Shown here: positions 25,334-34,059 of the stretch, piece by piece
How positions within the stretch are numbered: the first letter of the stretch is position 1
How the letters are laid out: the number at the start of each line of letters is the position of its first letter
Source of the DNA: Villigracilis sp024434165
GTDB taxonomy: Bacteria; Chloroflexota; Anaerolineae; Anaerolineales; Villigracilaceae
Assembly: GCA_030263665.1 (NCBI GenBank)
Contig: SZPK01000012.1
Coordinates: forward strand, 1-64,000
Direction: 5' to 3'
DNA length: 64,000 bases
The notes under the pieces: model-generated
What the model was told of the DNA's origin: nothing
What the model saw: the letters and a program-made list of their open reading frames with translations, nothing else
Databases searched by the model: none
Translations under genes and position numbers: made by a program

Positions 25334-26131
25334 TTATTTGAGCGCATGAACGACAAAATGAGGGTTTGCAACGCGATGCGTGCGGTTTTCCATATCGAAG
25401 CGGTTGACCACGCGCGCGTCCCTGAAACCCGCCGCTTTACACATGGCGATCACAGCGGCTTCGGACAGGCTGTAGAACGAACCGCCTGAAATGTGGCCTT
25501 GATACGTCAGCAGCGGTTTGTTCCTGTTGAACCAATTTGTTTTCATCGCGGACGAAACAGTGATGACGCATTTTTCCCTTGTGGCAAAGTACAGTTGTTC
25601 GATGGCGGTGATCGGGTCGCGGAGGTGTTCCAGCAGGTCGTTGCACATCACCAGGTCGAATTCACCGAAGGGTTTGAGGTCATACACCGTTCCGTTTTGA
25701 AATTCAACTTCAAGGGATTTCAACTTCGCCATCAGGAGCAATTTATTCGAATTACCCAAACCCAATCTTTCGTATACGGAACGGAACCTGACGTAATCGT
25801 CAACGTATTGCGCGTATTTTTGCTCATAATTTTTCAGGTTGAAGTTGGAGGCTTCGATGGCAAGCGAGCCGTCGTATTTATTCGAATCAACGGCGCAGAC
25901 GCGGCTCGCGCCGTGCTCCTTCATCCAGATCGAAAAATATCCGTCCGAACTGCCGACATCCAAGACGGTTTTTCCCGCATAATCGTTCTCGAAGCCGTAA
26001 TGGGGAATGTGCGTTTCGATATCGTAGGCGCCATTGGACAGCAGACCCTCGTAACGAAAGCAGTGATACCATTTTCCCTGTTCAAACAATTCCTTTAATT
26101 CATCCATTCGTTTCTCCATCTCATAAGACAT
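25334..26131 (-). CDS. SAM-dependent methyltransferase
   Basis: A 265-residue protein. KTVLDVGSSDGYFSIWMKEHGASRVCAVDSN (near residue 55) is motif I and the acidic strand-2 end, and FDLVMCNDLLEHLRDPITAIEQLYFATR is the helix after motif II. The W-x-HCFRYEG region near the N-terminus and the general layout resemble the DUF1698/CmoB-like group of class I methyltransferases. It lies 1 base from the GT-B-like gene upstream. A substrate in the glycan pathway is inferred from context. Confidence 0.78.
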   Translation of the reverse strand: MSYEMEKRMDELKELFEQGKWYHCFRYEGLLSNGAYDIETHIPHYGFENDYAGKTVLDVGSSDGYFSIWMKEHGASRVCAVDSNKYDGSLAIEASNFNLKNYEQKYAQYVDDYVRFRSVYERLGLGNSNKLLLMAKLKSLEVEFQNGTVYDLKPFGEFDLVMCNDLLEHLRDPITAIEQLYFATREKCVITVSSAMKTNWFNRNKPLLTYQGHISGGSFYSLSEAAVIAMCKAAGFRDARVVNRFDMENRTHRVANPHFVVHALK

Positions 26132-26132
26132 C

Positions 26133-27548
26133 TCATTTCGATAAGCGCGATTTGATCATGTGAAGCAGGCGCGAGGCTGCCCGTCCATCCAATTCGCCGC
26201 ATTCGGAGACGGCGTATTCGCGGCGCGCCTCACGGTCGAGGCTGCGATCGTTCAGGTATCGTTCGATATATGCCAGCAGTTCCTTTTCGCTCTTCGCCAC
26301 CTTCGAGGCTGCCAGCCGCAGCGGTCGGCGGTTGTGGGTCATGCGCTGCTGAAACGCCGTAGTGACCCCGAACCGCACTCCGAAGGTGTAGGCATCGTAG
26401 CCGATGTGAATGGTGGGCAGGTCGCAGATCGCCGCCTCCAAGCCCATGGTGGAAAAGTTATTCACCAGCACGTCGCTGTAACGGAGCAGATAATTCAACT
26501 CGTCGGGACCATCGTCCAATCCCAGATCGAGGCGGAGTTCCTGCGTGCGGTCGCCGCTGGCATCCACCGATCCAGGATTCGACACGTACACACCCGCATC
26601 GGTAAACATCTTTTCCAGTATCCGCCAGCCAGGGGAATCGAGTAATTTTGCGTGGGGCTGGGGGCGGACGACAAAATTGAAACCGTCCTTCCAAATACGT
26701 TCCTTTTGTTCCACGAACAGACGATAGATCTCGAAATAGTGATTGATGTTGACGCCGCCCGCGAAAAAGATCGTCTTTTTATCGGGGTCGAGATGGATGG
26801 ATTTTAGAAACTCTTCGCGGCTCATTGCCAGGGGCTGCATGAAGCGGTCGTATTGCACCGCGCCGACAATCTCCAGTTTTTTGGCGGGATACCCGTGCAA
26901 TTTCATTACTTCGTCCGCCATTTGTTTGCTCCACACGCCGAGGCAGGTTGGGTTGAAGCCGCGGTAACCCATGTTGACGATGTTGTCGTAGTTGGTGATG
27001 GCGGCAAAAGCAGGGATGCCCATGCGCTGCGCCTCGAGCGCAAAACTGCCTTCGTTCCAGAAGTTGTAGTTACCCATGCCAGGCGTCAACACACAATCAA
27101 CGTTCTGATCCTTGAAGTGTTTGTCGTGAGCGTGGGTGACGTAAAATTTCTTCTCCAGCCACGCCAGCAATCTGCCCATGCCAGGGATGCGGCGCAGGGC
27201 GGTGACATAGGCCATTTGCGCCGCCATTCCAAGCAGGGTGGCGTCGAACAGTTTGGCTTCGATCATCTCGCGGAAGCGCAGGTCGGTGGTATCGGTCACC
27301 ACCACAAAGCGGCGAAGCATTCGCAGCTGTTGAAGCAGAAAATGTCTGGCGTAATACTCATCATAAACTTCGGTCTGCAATTCGAAATACTGGTCGGGGT
27401 CAAAGTCAAACGAGCGATAATAAACAGGGCTGAGAAAATACAACGGCTTGAAGCCGCCTTCCGCCAGCCGCTGGCGAAAGAAGGGCTGATGGAAGGCGCG
27501 CGCCGCCATCTTGCCGTGCAGAGGGATTGCAATTTTGATTTCCGTCAT
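26133..27548 (-). CDS. GT-B-like protein, CDP-glycerol transferase/capsule GT style, specificity unknown
   Basis: A 471-residue protein I cannot assign to a named family. It has a two-domain GT-B look: an N-terminal half with FKPLYFLSPVYYR and HFLLQQLRMLR, and a C-terminal half with KLEIVGAVQYDRF, KTIFFAGGVNINHYF, FVVRPQPHA and LLRYSDVLVNNFSTMGLEAAICDLPTIHI. The D-V-L-V-N-x-F-S-T-x-x-L-E-A segment is what CDP-glycerol glycerophosphotransferases and related capsule transferases show at the nucleotide site. It directly follows the transketolase gene (3-base gap), hence downstream of the neuB-ALDH-neuA-tkt set. It is a natural candidate for transferring the ulosonic acid (CMP-sugar), but this is inference. 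Confidence 0.6.
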   Translation of the reverse strand: MTEIKIAIPLHGKMAARAFHQPFFRQRLAEGGFKPLYFLSPVYYRSFDFDPDQYFELQTEVYDEYYARHFLLQQLRMLRRFVVVTDTTDLRFREMIEAKLFDATLLGMAAQMAYVTALRRIPGMGRLLAWLEKKFYVTHAHDKHFKDQNVDCVLTPGMGNYNFWNEGSFALEAQRMGIPAFAAITNYDNIVNMGYRGFNPTCLGVWSKQMADEVMKLHGYPAKKLEIVGAVQYDRFMQPLAMSREEFLKSIHLDPDKKTIFFAGGVNINHYFEIYRLFVEQKERIWKDGFNFVVRPQPHAKLLDSPGWRILEKMFTDAGVYVSNPGSVDASGDRTQELRLDLGLDDGPDELNYLLRYSDVLVNNFSTMGLEAAICDLPTIHIGYDAYTFGVRFGVTTAFQQRMTHNRRPLRLAASKVAKSEKELLAYIERYLNDRSLDREARREYAVSECGELDGRAASRLLHMIKSRLSK

Positions 27549-27551
27549 CTA

Positions 27552-29528
27552 TCATCCGCAATATTTCATCACACGCTTCGACAGCGACAAGCCGTCCAAT
27601 TCGTGATACGCCAGCGCCTGCTGGGGCGTGCCGCAGGCGGGGTAGCCTTCCACGGCGAACTTGATCATCTGTTTGCCGTTCAACAATCCATGTTCGGCGC
27701 AGACCGACAGCAGGTTATCCATCAAGCCGCCAGCGGGGTGATGATCTTCGAGGATGAAGATATTCGAATATGGTTTGAGGATTTCGGTGAGCCACTTCAC
27801 ATCCACGCGGTTGAGCCAGGGCATATTGACAACGCTCAACCCGAATCCGCGCTCGGCGAGGAGTTCGCTGGCGAGGAGCGCTTCGTGGAGCATGACAGGT
27901 CCGTATGCGAACATGACCGCATCTTTCCCCGCTGTGAGCTGGCAGCCCTGCCCAAGCCGAATCTCATACCCAGCAGGGAGCGTGATGCGGCGCGGGCTGG
28001 GACCGATGATGAGTCGCAGGGCGGAGTTTTCATCCGTTTGGTTGACGCAGAAATCCAGCGCCATGCGTGTTTCTTCGGCGTTGCAGGGCTGGATGATGAC
28101 GCAGTTTGGCAGGGCGGAGAGAAGCGAAATATCGCGCAGGGATTGGTGAGACTTGCCAGGTCCCGCAGGAATCAAGCCCGCGTAATGCAAGGCGTAAATG
28201 ATTTTGGACTTTTCACTTGCGGCGTTGTAGATTTGCTCGTTGGCGCGTGAGGCGAGGAAACTCGCAAACGAATTGACGACGGGCAGAAGTCCCTGCCGCG
28301 CAAGTCCCGCCGCCATCGAGACCATATCCTGCTCGGCGATGCCGTTCTCGATGAAGCGGTCGGGATAGGTATTCTCGAAATCGCGGACTTTGCAATCCGA
28401 AGCGAGGTCGGCATCCAGCACGACGATGTCCTTGCGTTTGGCGGCGAGTTCAACCAGCGCCTGACCATAAGCACGCGAGACGTATTCATCCGTTGGCTTG
28501 ACCGAGAGGCGTTCCAGCGCGGCTTGACTCAACGGTTCGCCTTCGAGCATGGAAGGCGCCGCGGCTTTTGGCTCAGGCTCGACGGGAGTCAAATGCAGCG
28601 GGTCCAGCGACACAGCCCCGAGGTCCGCATTGATGCGCTGAATCAGTTCCTTGAATCCCTCTTCAAAAGCGGCGTCATCGGGCGCGCCCGAATGCCAGGG
28701 GTAGAGTCCTTTTCCAATTTCCAGCGCGGCGGGATGTTCCATGAACGAAATGCCGCGTCCTTTGATGGTGTCGGCGATGATGATCTGCGGCTTGCTTTTG
28801 ATTTGTTTGGCTTCGGCAAGCGCCTTTTCGATTTGCTGAAAATCGTGACCGTCAATGCGGATGACATGCCAGCCGAACGCCTTGAATTTTTCTTCGAGGT
28901 TTCCGAGTCCAATGATTTCGGCGACGGGTTTATCGGATTGCACTTTGTTGTTGTCAACGATGACGGTGAGGTTGTCAACCTTGTGATGCGCGGTGACTTG
29001 CAGGGCTTCGTAGTTCTGACCCTCCTGCAATTCGCCGTCGCCCGTCATCACATACACGCGGCCGCCGCGCCCGAAATGTTTCTTCGCCCACGCCATGCCG
29101 CGCCCCTTCGAGATGCCCATGCCGAGTGAACCCGAGTTGGCTTCGATGCCGCGATTGCCGATGTCGGGATGACCGTTCAAGCCGTTGAGCCTGCGAAGCG
29201 CAAGCAGTTTTTCATCGGGAATTTCACCGAGCGAATGCAGCGCGGCGTACAAGCCTGGCACATCGTGCCCTTTGGATGAAAAGTAGATGTCGCGGTCGGG
29301 GCTGTCGAAACCGACCTTGAGCGTGTTCATCTCTTCGTAGTACATCCAGACCACGATGTCCATCGCACTGAAACTGGAGCCGAGATGCCCCGAGCCCGCG
29401 CGCTTCACTTCGGTGAGCGTATTGGCGCGGCACATATCTGCGATGAGTTGGAGTTTTTTGTATTTGTCGGCGGAAGAATTGCGCACGCGCTTGAATTCTT
29501 CCACGGGGATTAATTTCAGTTCAGCCAT
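27552..29528 (-). CDS. Transketolase, N- and C-terminal halves fused
   Basis: A 658-residue ThDP enzyme. The N-terminal half has GSGHLGSS near residue 45, SSKGHDVPGLYAALHSLGE, the ThDP/Mg motif GDGELQEGQNYEA ending in VDNNKVQSDKP, and KGRGISFMEH. The C-terminal half begins about residue 345 (YVSRAYGQALVELA) with NGIAEQDMVSMAAGLA carrying the catalytic Glu and SFASFLASRANEQI. The VDNNKVQ and GELQEGQ features resemble split archaeal-type TktN/TktC more than classical TktA, so I read it as a fused version. It would transfer a two-carbon ketol unit and so could supply or recycle an aldose for the NeuB-like synthase. The SD AAGGA is 5 bases before the ATG. It lies downstream of neuA, across a dispersed repeat. 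Confidence 0.85.
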   Translation of the reverse strand: MAELKLIPVEEFKRVRNSSADKYKKLQLIADMCRANTLTEVKRAGSGHLGSSFSAMDIVVWMYYEEMNTLKVGFDSPDRDIYFSSKGHDVPGLYAALHSLGEIPDEKLLALRRLNGLNGHPDIGNRGIEANSGSLGMGISKGRGMAWAKKHFGRGGRVYVMTGDGELQEGQNYEALQVTAHHKVDNLTVIVDNNKVQSDKPVAEIIGLGNLEEKFKAFGWHVIRIDGHDFQQIEKALAEAKQIKSKPQIIIADTIKGRGISFMEHPAALEIGKGLYPWHSGAPDDAAFEEGFKELIQRINADLGAVSLDPLHLTPVEPEPKAAAPSMLEGEPLSQAALERLSVKPTDEYVSRAYGQALVELAAKRKDIVVLDADLASDCKVRDFENTYPDRFIENGIAEQDMVSMAAGLARQGLLPVVNSFASFLASRANEQIYNAASEKSKIIYALHYAGLIPAGPGKSHQSLRDISLLSALPNCVIIQPCNAEETRMALDFCVNQTDENSALRLIIGPSPRRITLPAGYEIRLGQGCQLTAGKDAVMFAYGPVMLHEALLASELLAERGFGLSVVNMPWLNRVDVKWLTEILKPYSNIFILEDHHPAGGLMDNLLSVCAEHGLLNGKQMIKFAVEGYPACGTPQQALAYHELDGLSLSKRVMKYCG

Positions 29529-29541
29529 GTTTTCCTTTTTA

Positions 29542-29614
29542 CCCTCACCCTAGCCCTCTCCCAAAGGGAGAGGGAACTCCCTTCCCCTTTCGGGGGAAGG
29601 GTTAGGGATGAGGG
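29542..29614. repeat. Dispersed repeat of the CCCTCACC...CCCTCTCCC/GGGAGAGGG type
   Basis: A G/C-rich palindromic repeat fills the gap between neuA and the transketolase gene: CCCTCACCCTAGCCC, then the hairpin CTCTCCC..GGGAGAG, then a second hairpin CTTCCCC/GGGGGAAG and GGGATGAGGG. Related copies lie inside coding sequence at 41350-41386 and 62603-62640. Confidence 0.7.
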
Positions 29615-29617
29615 AAA

Positions 29618-30364
29618 TTATATTTTCTCTACCTTCGGCAGTTGCGCCTCTCCGCTTGCGGCGAGACGTTCCGCCAGTTCCCAATCGTAGGGACGGTTCA
29701 CATCGAAGCCTTCGTAGCCTTCCGTAAAGAACGGCATGACCACTTCGCCTGCAATCGTCCGTCCGTTGAACACCACGCGCGACCAGGCGATTTCCAGACT
29801 GGCATTCTGCGAATAGACTTCGGGCAATGCCTGATACGGCGTGCTGTGCCAGGGTTGTTCTTTTGGACCCAACGGCAGCAACGGCATCATGCGCCTGCCG
29901 CGCACAACCCACATCTTGCCAGGGTGTTCCCTGCACTTCTCGACAGCGCGCAGCGAATCCACGCCTTCTTCGGTTAAGAATTCCTTCCATGCACGCTGGA
30001 TCGTCGTCGGCAGGCGGAAGGGACTGGTCGGGCGCAGGATGCTGAAGCAGTCATACGCGCGTCCCATTTCCTTGAGTTTGTGAAGCGTGAAGTCAACCCA
30101 CTCGATGTCCAGTGAAAGGTCGCCTGAAATTTCCGCGGGGCGGAGGAAGGGCACCTCTGCGCCATATTGACGGGAAATCTCGGCGTATTCCTCCGAATCC
30201 GTCGAGACAAAAACGGAGGAGAAGATTCCGCTCTGCCGCGCCGCGCAGATGGTGTACGCGATGAGCGGATGTCCTGCCAGCGGGTGGATGTTCTTGCCTG
30301 GCACGCGCTTCGAACCTGAACGCGCAGGAATCAAGGCGATGATCGAAGGGTTGGATTTGCTCAT
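29618..30364 (-). CDS. neuA: CMP-ulosonate (acylneuraminate) cytidylyltransferase
   Basis: A 248-residue NeuA-type enzyme. It starts IALIPARSGSKRVPGKNIHPLAGHPLIAYTI, the signature Mg/CTP loop with the GSKRVPGKN motif, and has STDSEEYAEIS and RPTSPFRLPTTI. It joins CTP to a 3-deoxy-ulosonic acid to give CMP-sugar, the donor for a GT. KdsB is smaller and lacks this order. The gene overlaps the ALDH gene by 4 bases and precedes a fused transketolase. The product is probably a sialic-acid relative, but which ulosonic acid is unknown. Confidence 0.85.
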   Translation of the reverse strand: MSKSNPSIIALIPARSGSKRVPGKNIHPLAGHPLIAYTICAARQSGIFSSVFVSTDSEEYAEISRQYGAEVPFLRPAEISGDLSLDIEWVDFTLHKLKEMGRAYDCFSILRPTSPFRLPTTIQRAWKEFLTEEGVDSLRAVEKCREHPGKMWVVRGRRMMPLLPLGPKEQPWHSTPYQALPEVYSQNASLEIAWSRVVFNGRTIAGEVVMPFFTEGYEGFDVNRPYDWELAERLAASGEAQLPKVEKI

Positions 30365-31821
30365 ACCTGCGTCGGGTCTATGTTGATATAGACGTCCTTC
30401 AACTCGGAATAAATGTTGAGCGCTTCGGTGCCAGGCTCGCGCGAGCCGTTGCCCGAAAGTTTGCGCCCGCCGAACGGCATGTGCGGTTCGGAACCGTACG
30501 TCCCTGCATTGACCACCGCCACGCCCGTCTGTACTTTGTCGTAAAAGCGCGTCGCGCGGTGGATGCTTCTGGTATGGATGCTGGCGGTCAATCCGTACGG
30601 CGTATCGTTTGCCATCGCCAGAGCGTGTTCAAAATCCCTTGCGCGGAACAGGATGGCAATGGGACCGAACAACTCGCACTCCGAAATCTCGTCATGCGGG
30701 TCAACGTTTTCGATCAAGGTCGGCGCCATGTAATAGCCGCCGCGGTGTTCGTCATCGGTCAGGCGGTGTCCGCCGCACAAAATCGTCGCGCCGTTCTTTT
30801 TCGCCTTTTCCACGGCGTTGAGCATGTTGACCAACTGTCCTTCGTTGATGACGGGACCGAAATCGCAGTCGTCCGCAGTGCCAACCTTCAATTTCTTTGT
30901 GCGTTCCACCAGCATATCGCGGAACTTCTCATACACCGATTCAAAAATGATCACGCGGCTAGTCGAAGCGCAGCGCTGACCTGCATTGCTAAAGGCGGAG
31001 AGCAGCACCCATTTGGCGGCGTTCTCCAAGTCGGCATCGTCGCACACCACGAGCGGATTCTTCCCGCCCAGTTCCAGCGAGATGCGCGCGAAGCGCTCCC
31101 CCGCCGCACGCTGGATGATGCGCCCCACTTCCGTCGAACCCGTGAAACTGATCACGCCCACATCGGGGTGTTCCACCAGCGGCGCGCCCGCCTCCTCGCC
31201 ATACCCTTGAAGGATGCTCAACACGCCGTCGGGCAGTCCCGCTTCTTTTGCGATCTGCCCGAAAATCCATGCCGTGGCGGGCGTATCTTCAGCGGCTTTC
31301 AAAATCGCGGCATTGCCGCACACGAGCGCAGGGAACACCTTCCACGCCACGTTCGCAATCGGCGTGTTCGCAGCGATGATGAGTCCCGCCACGCCGATGG
31401 GTTGGCGGATGGTCATCGCATACTTGTTTGCCGCGCCGCTCGTCGTGGTGCGACCATATAGACGTTGACCTTCGCTGGCATAGAACAACCCGCATTGGAT
31501 CGCTCCGCCCGTTTCGCCCAACGCCTCTTTTCTGGACTTTCCAGTTTCGGCGGCGACAATTTCAGCGATCTCACCCTGACGGTTTTGCATCCCCACCACA
31601 ATCTTGTGCAGGATCAATCCACGCTGTACGGCGGGCGTATCCGCCCAGGCAGGCTGGGCGCGTTTGGCGGCTTCCACCGCCTGCTGAATATCCTCACGGC
31701 GTGAGCGCGCGGCGCGGGTGAGCAATTGTCCGTTCGCGGGGTTGAGTTTGTCGAACCACTCATTGGATTGAGCGGGCTGTTCCTGGGTTCCGATCCAGTT
31801 GGGGATTTGGTTGGGGAGCAT
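30361..31821 (-). CDS. Aldehyde dehydrogenase (NAD(P)-dependent)
   Basis: A 486-residue ALDH superfamily enzyme. I take the ATG at 31819-31821, which has AAGG about 7 bases upstream and begins MLPNQIPNWIG; an earlier ATG at 31857 falls inside a palindromic repeat. The Rossmann/cofactor site FTGSTEVG (near 230), catalytic Glu in LELGGKNP (about 254), catalytic Cys in NAGQRCASTSR (about 287) and the C-terminal EPHMPFGGRKLSGNG block are all present. Its place between neuB and neuA is unusual: it may oxidise a sugar aldehyde to an acid or remove a toxic aldehyde made in the pathway. The substrate cannot be derived from sequence. Confidence 0.87.
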   Translation of the reverse strand: MLPNQIPNWIGTQEQPAQSNEWFDKLNPANGQLLTRAARSRREDIQQAVEAAKRAQPAWADTPAVQRGLILHKIVVGMQNRQGEIAEIVAAETGKSRKEALGETGGAIQCGLFYASEGQRLYGRTTTSGAANKYAMTIRQPIGVAGLIIAANTPIANVAWKVFPALVCGNAAILKAAEDTPATAWIFGQIAKEAGLPDGVLSILQGYGEEAGAPLVEHPDVGVISFTGSTEVGRIIQRAAGERFARISLELGGKNPLVVCDDADLENAAKWVLLSAFSNAGQRCASTSRVIIFESVYEKFRDMLVERTKKLKVGTADDCDFGPVINEGQLVNMLNAVEKAKKNGATILCGGHRLTDDEHRGGYYMAPTLIENVDPHDEISECELFGPIAILFRARDFEHALAMANDTPYGLTASIHTRSIHRATRFYDKVQTGVAVVNAGTYGSEPHMPFGGRKLSGNGSREPGTEALNIYSELKDVYINIDPTQV

Positions 31822-31841
31822 GGTGTACCTTTTCAATTCCA

Positions 31842-31909
31842 GTACTGCAACATTCATGTTGCCGTATTTCGAGGCGAAGCCATCACCTGCAAGATAAATC
31901 TTGCGGTAC
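31842..31909. repeat. BIME-like pair of REP-like palindromes
   Basis: Two palindromes, GCAACAT/ATGTTGC (31847-31862) and GCAAGAT/ATCTTGC (31889-31904), are bracketed by GTAC at 31842 and GTAC at 31906. This head-to-head arrangement resembles bacterial BIMEs. It fills the gap between the ALDH and neuB genes. Confidence 0.6.
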
Positions 31910-31912
31910 GTT

Positions 31913-32959
31913 TTACTTCAAAACCTCAAACGACAAATTCTCATCTTCGAGCAAGTCTTTGGCAAGGACTTTCCCGATCACATTCTCCAACTCATACGGC
32001 GGCAAGCCGTCGCCGGGGGATTTCAGGGCGATGTCCGACTCCGTTAAACGATGACCAGCCTTGAGGTCGCGTGAGGCGACGAGTTTCTTCCCCATCTTGG
32101 AGATGGGATTCAACTCGCTTGGGTAAATCTTCTTTTCGCCGTCGCCGAGGGCAAGGCGCACGCGGCGCAGGTCGCGGACCAGTTTCCGCATCCCGATCGG
32201 TTCGAGCGAGAAGGCATGGTCGGTGCCTTTCCAGGTGTGGTTGAGCGTGAAATGCTGTTCGACGACGCGCGAGCCGAGCACGTACGCCGCCACTGCCATT
32301 GCAATTCCGTTTTCGTGGTCGGAGAGTCCCACCACAATATCGGGGAAACGCTCGCGGTAGGTGGTGATGACGCGCAGATTCAAATCCTGCGGCTCGGCGG
32401 GATAGGACGCCGTGCATTGCAAAAGGCACAACTGCGGGTTGATGGGCATGATGGCATCGTACGCGCGCTGGACATCCTCCATCGTGCCGCCGCCCGTGCT
32501 GACGATCATCGGCTTGCCGAATTTGGCAATATGTTTCAAGAGCGGGGTGTTTTTCAAATCACCGGAAGCGACCTTGTAGACAGGCATGTCGAGCTCGGCG
32601 AGGAAATCCGCGCTGTTGAAATCGAAGGCGGTGGCGAACATGATCAAGCCGAGTTCCTGCGCGTATTTCTTCAACTCGACGTATTCCTCACGCCCGAATT
32701 CCAACGCTTCGCGGTGTTCGCCGTAGGTGGCGCCGAAACTGTTTTCGTTGTCGTACGGTTTGTTGTACGCGGCGCGTGTGAACAGGGATTTGTTATCGCG
32801 CTTTTGCAGTTTGACCGCGTCCACGCCGCATTCCTTCGCAGCTTTGAAGAGTTCCTTCGCCTTTTGCAATTCGCCCTGGTGGTTGTTGCCGATCTCGGCG
32901 ATGACGAAGCAGTCGCTGTCGTCGGAGATGGTGAAACCGTCAATGGTCAGTTTTCGCAT
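31913..32959 (-). CDS. neuB: N-acetylneuraminate synthase-family (NeuB/SpsE) ulosonate synthase
   Basis: A 348-residue PEP-dependent synthase. Visible marks are EIGNNHQGE near residue 21, AVKLQKRDNK, TYGEHREALEF, STGGGTMEDV, QCTASYPAEPQDLNL, GLSDHENG, the metal/PEP-site EQHFTLNHTWKGTDHAFSLEP, and a C-terminal SAF/antifreeze-like domain from about residue 285. It condenses PEP with a six-carbon-type aldose to a 3-deoxy-ulosonic acid. Compared with classical NeuB (AVKFQ) the AVKLQKRDNKSLFTR region differs, suggesting another aldose. It has a clear SD (AAGGAAT). It is the first gene of the neuB-ALDH-neuA-tkt run. No NeuC-type 2-epimerase is in the window. Confidence 0.85.
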   Translation of the reverse strand: MRKLTIDGFTISDDSDCFVIAEIGNNHQGELQKAKELFKAAKECGVDAVKLQKRDNKSLFTRAAYNKPYDNENSFGATYGEHREALEFGREEYVELKKYAQELGLIMFATAFDFNSADFLAELDMPVYKVASGDLKNTPLLKHIAKFGKPMIVSTGGGTMEDVQRAYDAIMPINPQLCLLQCTASYPAEPQDLNLRVITTYRERFPDIVVGLSDHENGIAMAVAAYVLGSRVVEQHFTLNHTWKGTDHAFSLEPIGMRKLVRDLRRVRLALGDGEKKIYPSELNPISKMGKKLVASRDLKAGHRLTESDIALKSPGDGLPPYELENVIGKVLAKDLLEDENLSFEVLK

Positions 32960-32980
32960 GTTGATTCCTTTTCATATTGA

Positions 32981-33002
32981 GGCGCTGGAGAGCGCCAGTT
33001 AC
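32981..33002 (-). repeat. REP-like palindrome with GTAAC edge
   Basis: GGCGCT/AGCGCC with a GGAG loop is followed by AGTTAC. On the minus strand the element starts GTAAC, and the TAA at 32999-33001 is the stop codon of the GT2 gene. Confidence 0.55.
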
Positions 33003-34051
33003 GCGCCAATCACAACCTGCCTTCCAGCCAGTTGAAACAAAATATCCCGAAGTTTTTCGTACCCAACATCCTCGAACTTCCGCGTGCCGCCTTTGAGGTG
33101 CATGGCAAACGGTTCGTCCTTCCAGAAGAATTCCTCCCAGCCAAACTCGCCGCGCACATCGAACAACCCGAAATCCTGAAAACGGGCGGAGGCGGTGTAA
33201 TCGCGCCGCTTCGGGTAGATGGAAAGATTCTCCGGCACGAGCAGGCGATACATCCGCGCAAACAAATTCATGAAAAAAGAGTCCTTTTTCGTAAACAGGT
33301 CATTCACAAAAGAAGGCTTGAGCATTTCGACCCTGTGCCTGCGGTCTTTGCCGAACGAGTTCTGGATTTTGAAACCCGTATCGCGGGAAATATTTGTATT
33401 GGGGTAAATCCGCTTTGGAAATAATTTCGAGAGCGGCGCGGCAATCCAGCGATTTCGCAAAATCACGATGGCAATATCCACAAGAACAGATCGCCTCACT
33501 TCTTTAACTGGCGGCGGGATTCTGCCCATCAACATTCCCAGCAGCGTGAGGGTGGAGTATTCAAACAACGTATGGTATTCATCCAGTTCGGGGGTGAAAT
33601 CCAGTTCTGCTCTGGCGACTTTTTCCAGGTCAATCAACATGCACGAGACGGTGGGGAAATAGCGCCGCTTCCAGGTCAAATCGGGATAGTAAGGCGCGCC
33701 CCAAAAACTCAGGTTACGGCTTTCCATGTGCGCCAACACGTCTGCAATCCAGTTTTCCCGAAAGATGAAAAAGTCGGGGTCGAGCGCCAGCAAATAACGG
33801 GTGGACACGTACTGCAAGGCTTTATTCAACGCCTGCGCGTGGTGATAACTGCCCTTCAACCTGCCCTGATTGATGCACGGATCGCCTTCGATGACCTCAA
33901 AATCCCTCGCTTCATGTTTCGGAAAATCGTGGTTGTTGTCCACGACCAGCCAGCGAAAACTCGAAGCGGGGTTCAACTCTCTGGTCAGAGTCAGGTTCAA
34001 GTCCAGAAGCGAGGCGCTGTTGAAGGAGACGGTGCAGATGGTCAAATCCAT
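32999..34051 (-). CDS. GT2-like glycosyltransferase
   Basis: A 350-residue protein from the ATG at 34049-34051 with AAGGA 5 bases upstream; the open frame extends upstream but overlaps wzt and is not real. It starts MDLTICTVSFNSASLLDLNL, a GT-A nucleotide-binding start, with LALDPDFFIF (DxD) near residue 90 and a long C-terminal part with RDYTASARFQDFGLFDVRGEFGW and PFAMHLKGGTRKFED. It resembles the GT2 subfamily with an alpha-helical C-terminus, whose acceptors vary. It lies between wzt (8-base gap) and the neuB module. Specificity is unknown. Confidence 0.78.
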   Translation of the reverse strand: MDLTICTVSFNSASLLDLNLTLTRELNPASSFRWLVVDNNHDFPKHEARDFEVIEGDPCINQGRLKGSYHHAQALNKALQYVSTRYLLALDPDFFIFRENWIADVLAHMESRNLSFWGAPYYPDLTWKRRYFPTVSCMLIDLEKVARAELDFTPELDEYHTLFEYSTLTLLGMLMGRIPPPVKEVRRSVLVDIAIVILRNRWIAAPLSKLFPKRIYPNTNISRDTGFKIQNSFGKDRRHRVEMLKPSFVNDLFTKKDSFFMNLFARMYRLLVPENLSIYPKRRDYTASARFQDFGLFDVRGEFGWEEFFWKDEPFAMHLKGGTRKFEDVGYEKLRDILFQLAGRQVVIGA

Positions 34052-34059
34052 TTGAATCC

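Noticed and set aside
26133..27548. NeuC (UDP-GlcNAc 2-epimerase) hidden in the ulosonate run
   Set aside because: The protein lacks the NeuC/WecB motifs and is longer; the donor-site pattern fits a transferase, not an epimerase.
31822..31857. An earlier ATG for the aldehyde dehydrogenase
   Set aside because: It falls inside a palindromic repeat (31847-31862) and lacks an SD, whereas the ATG at 31819-31821 has AAGG at a proper distance.
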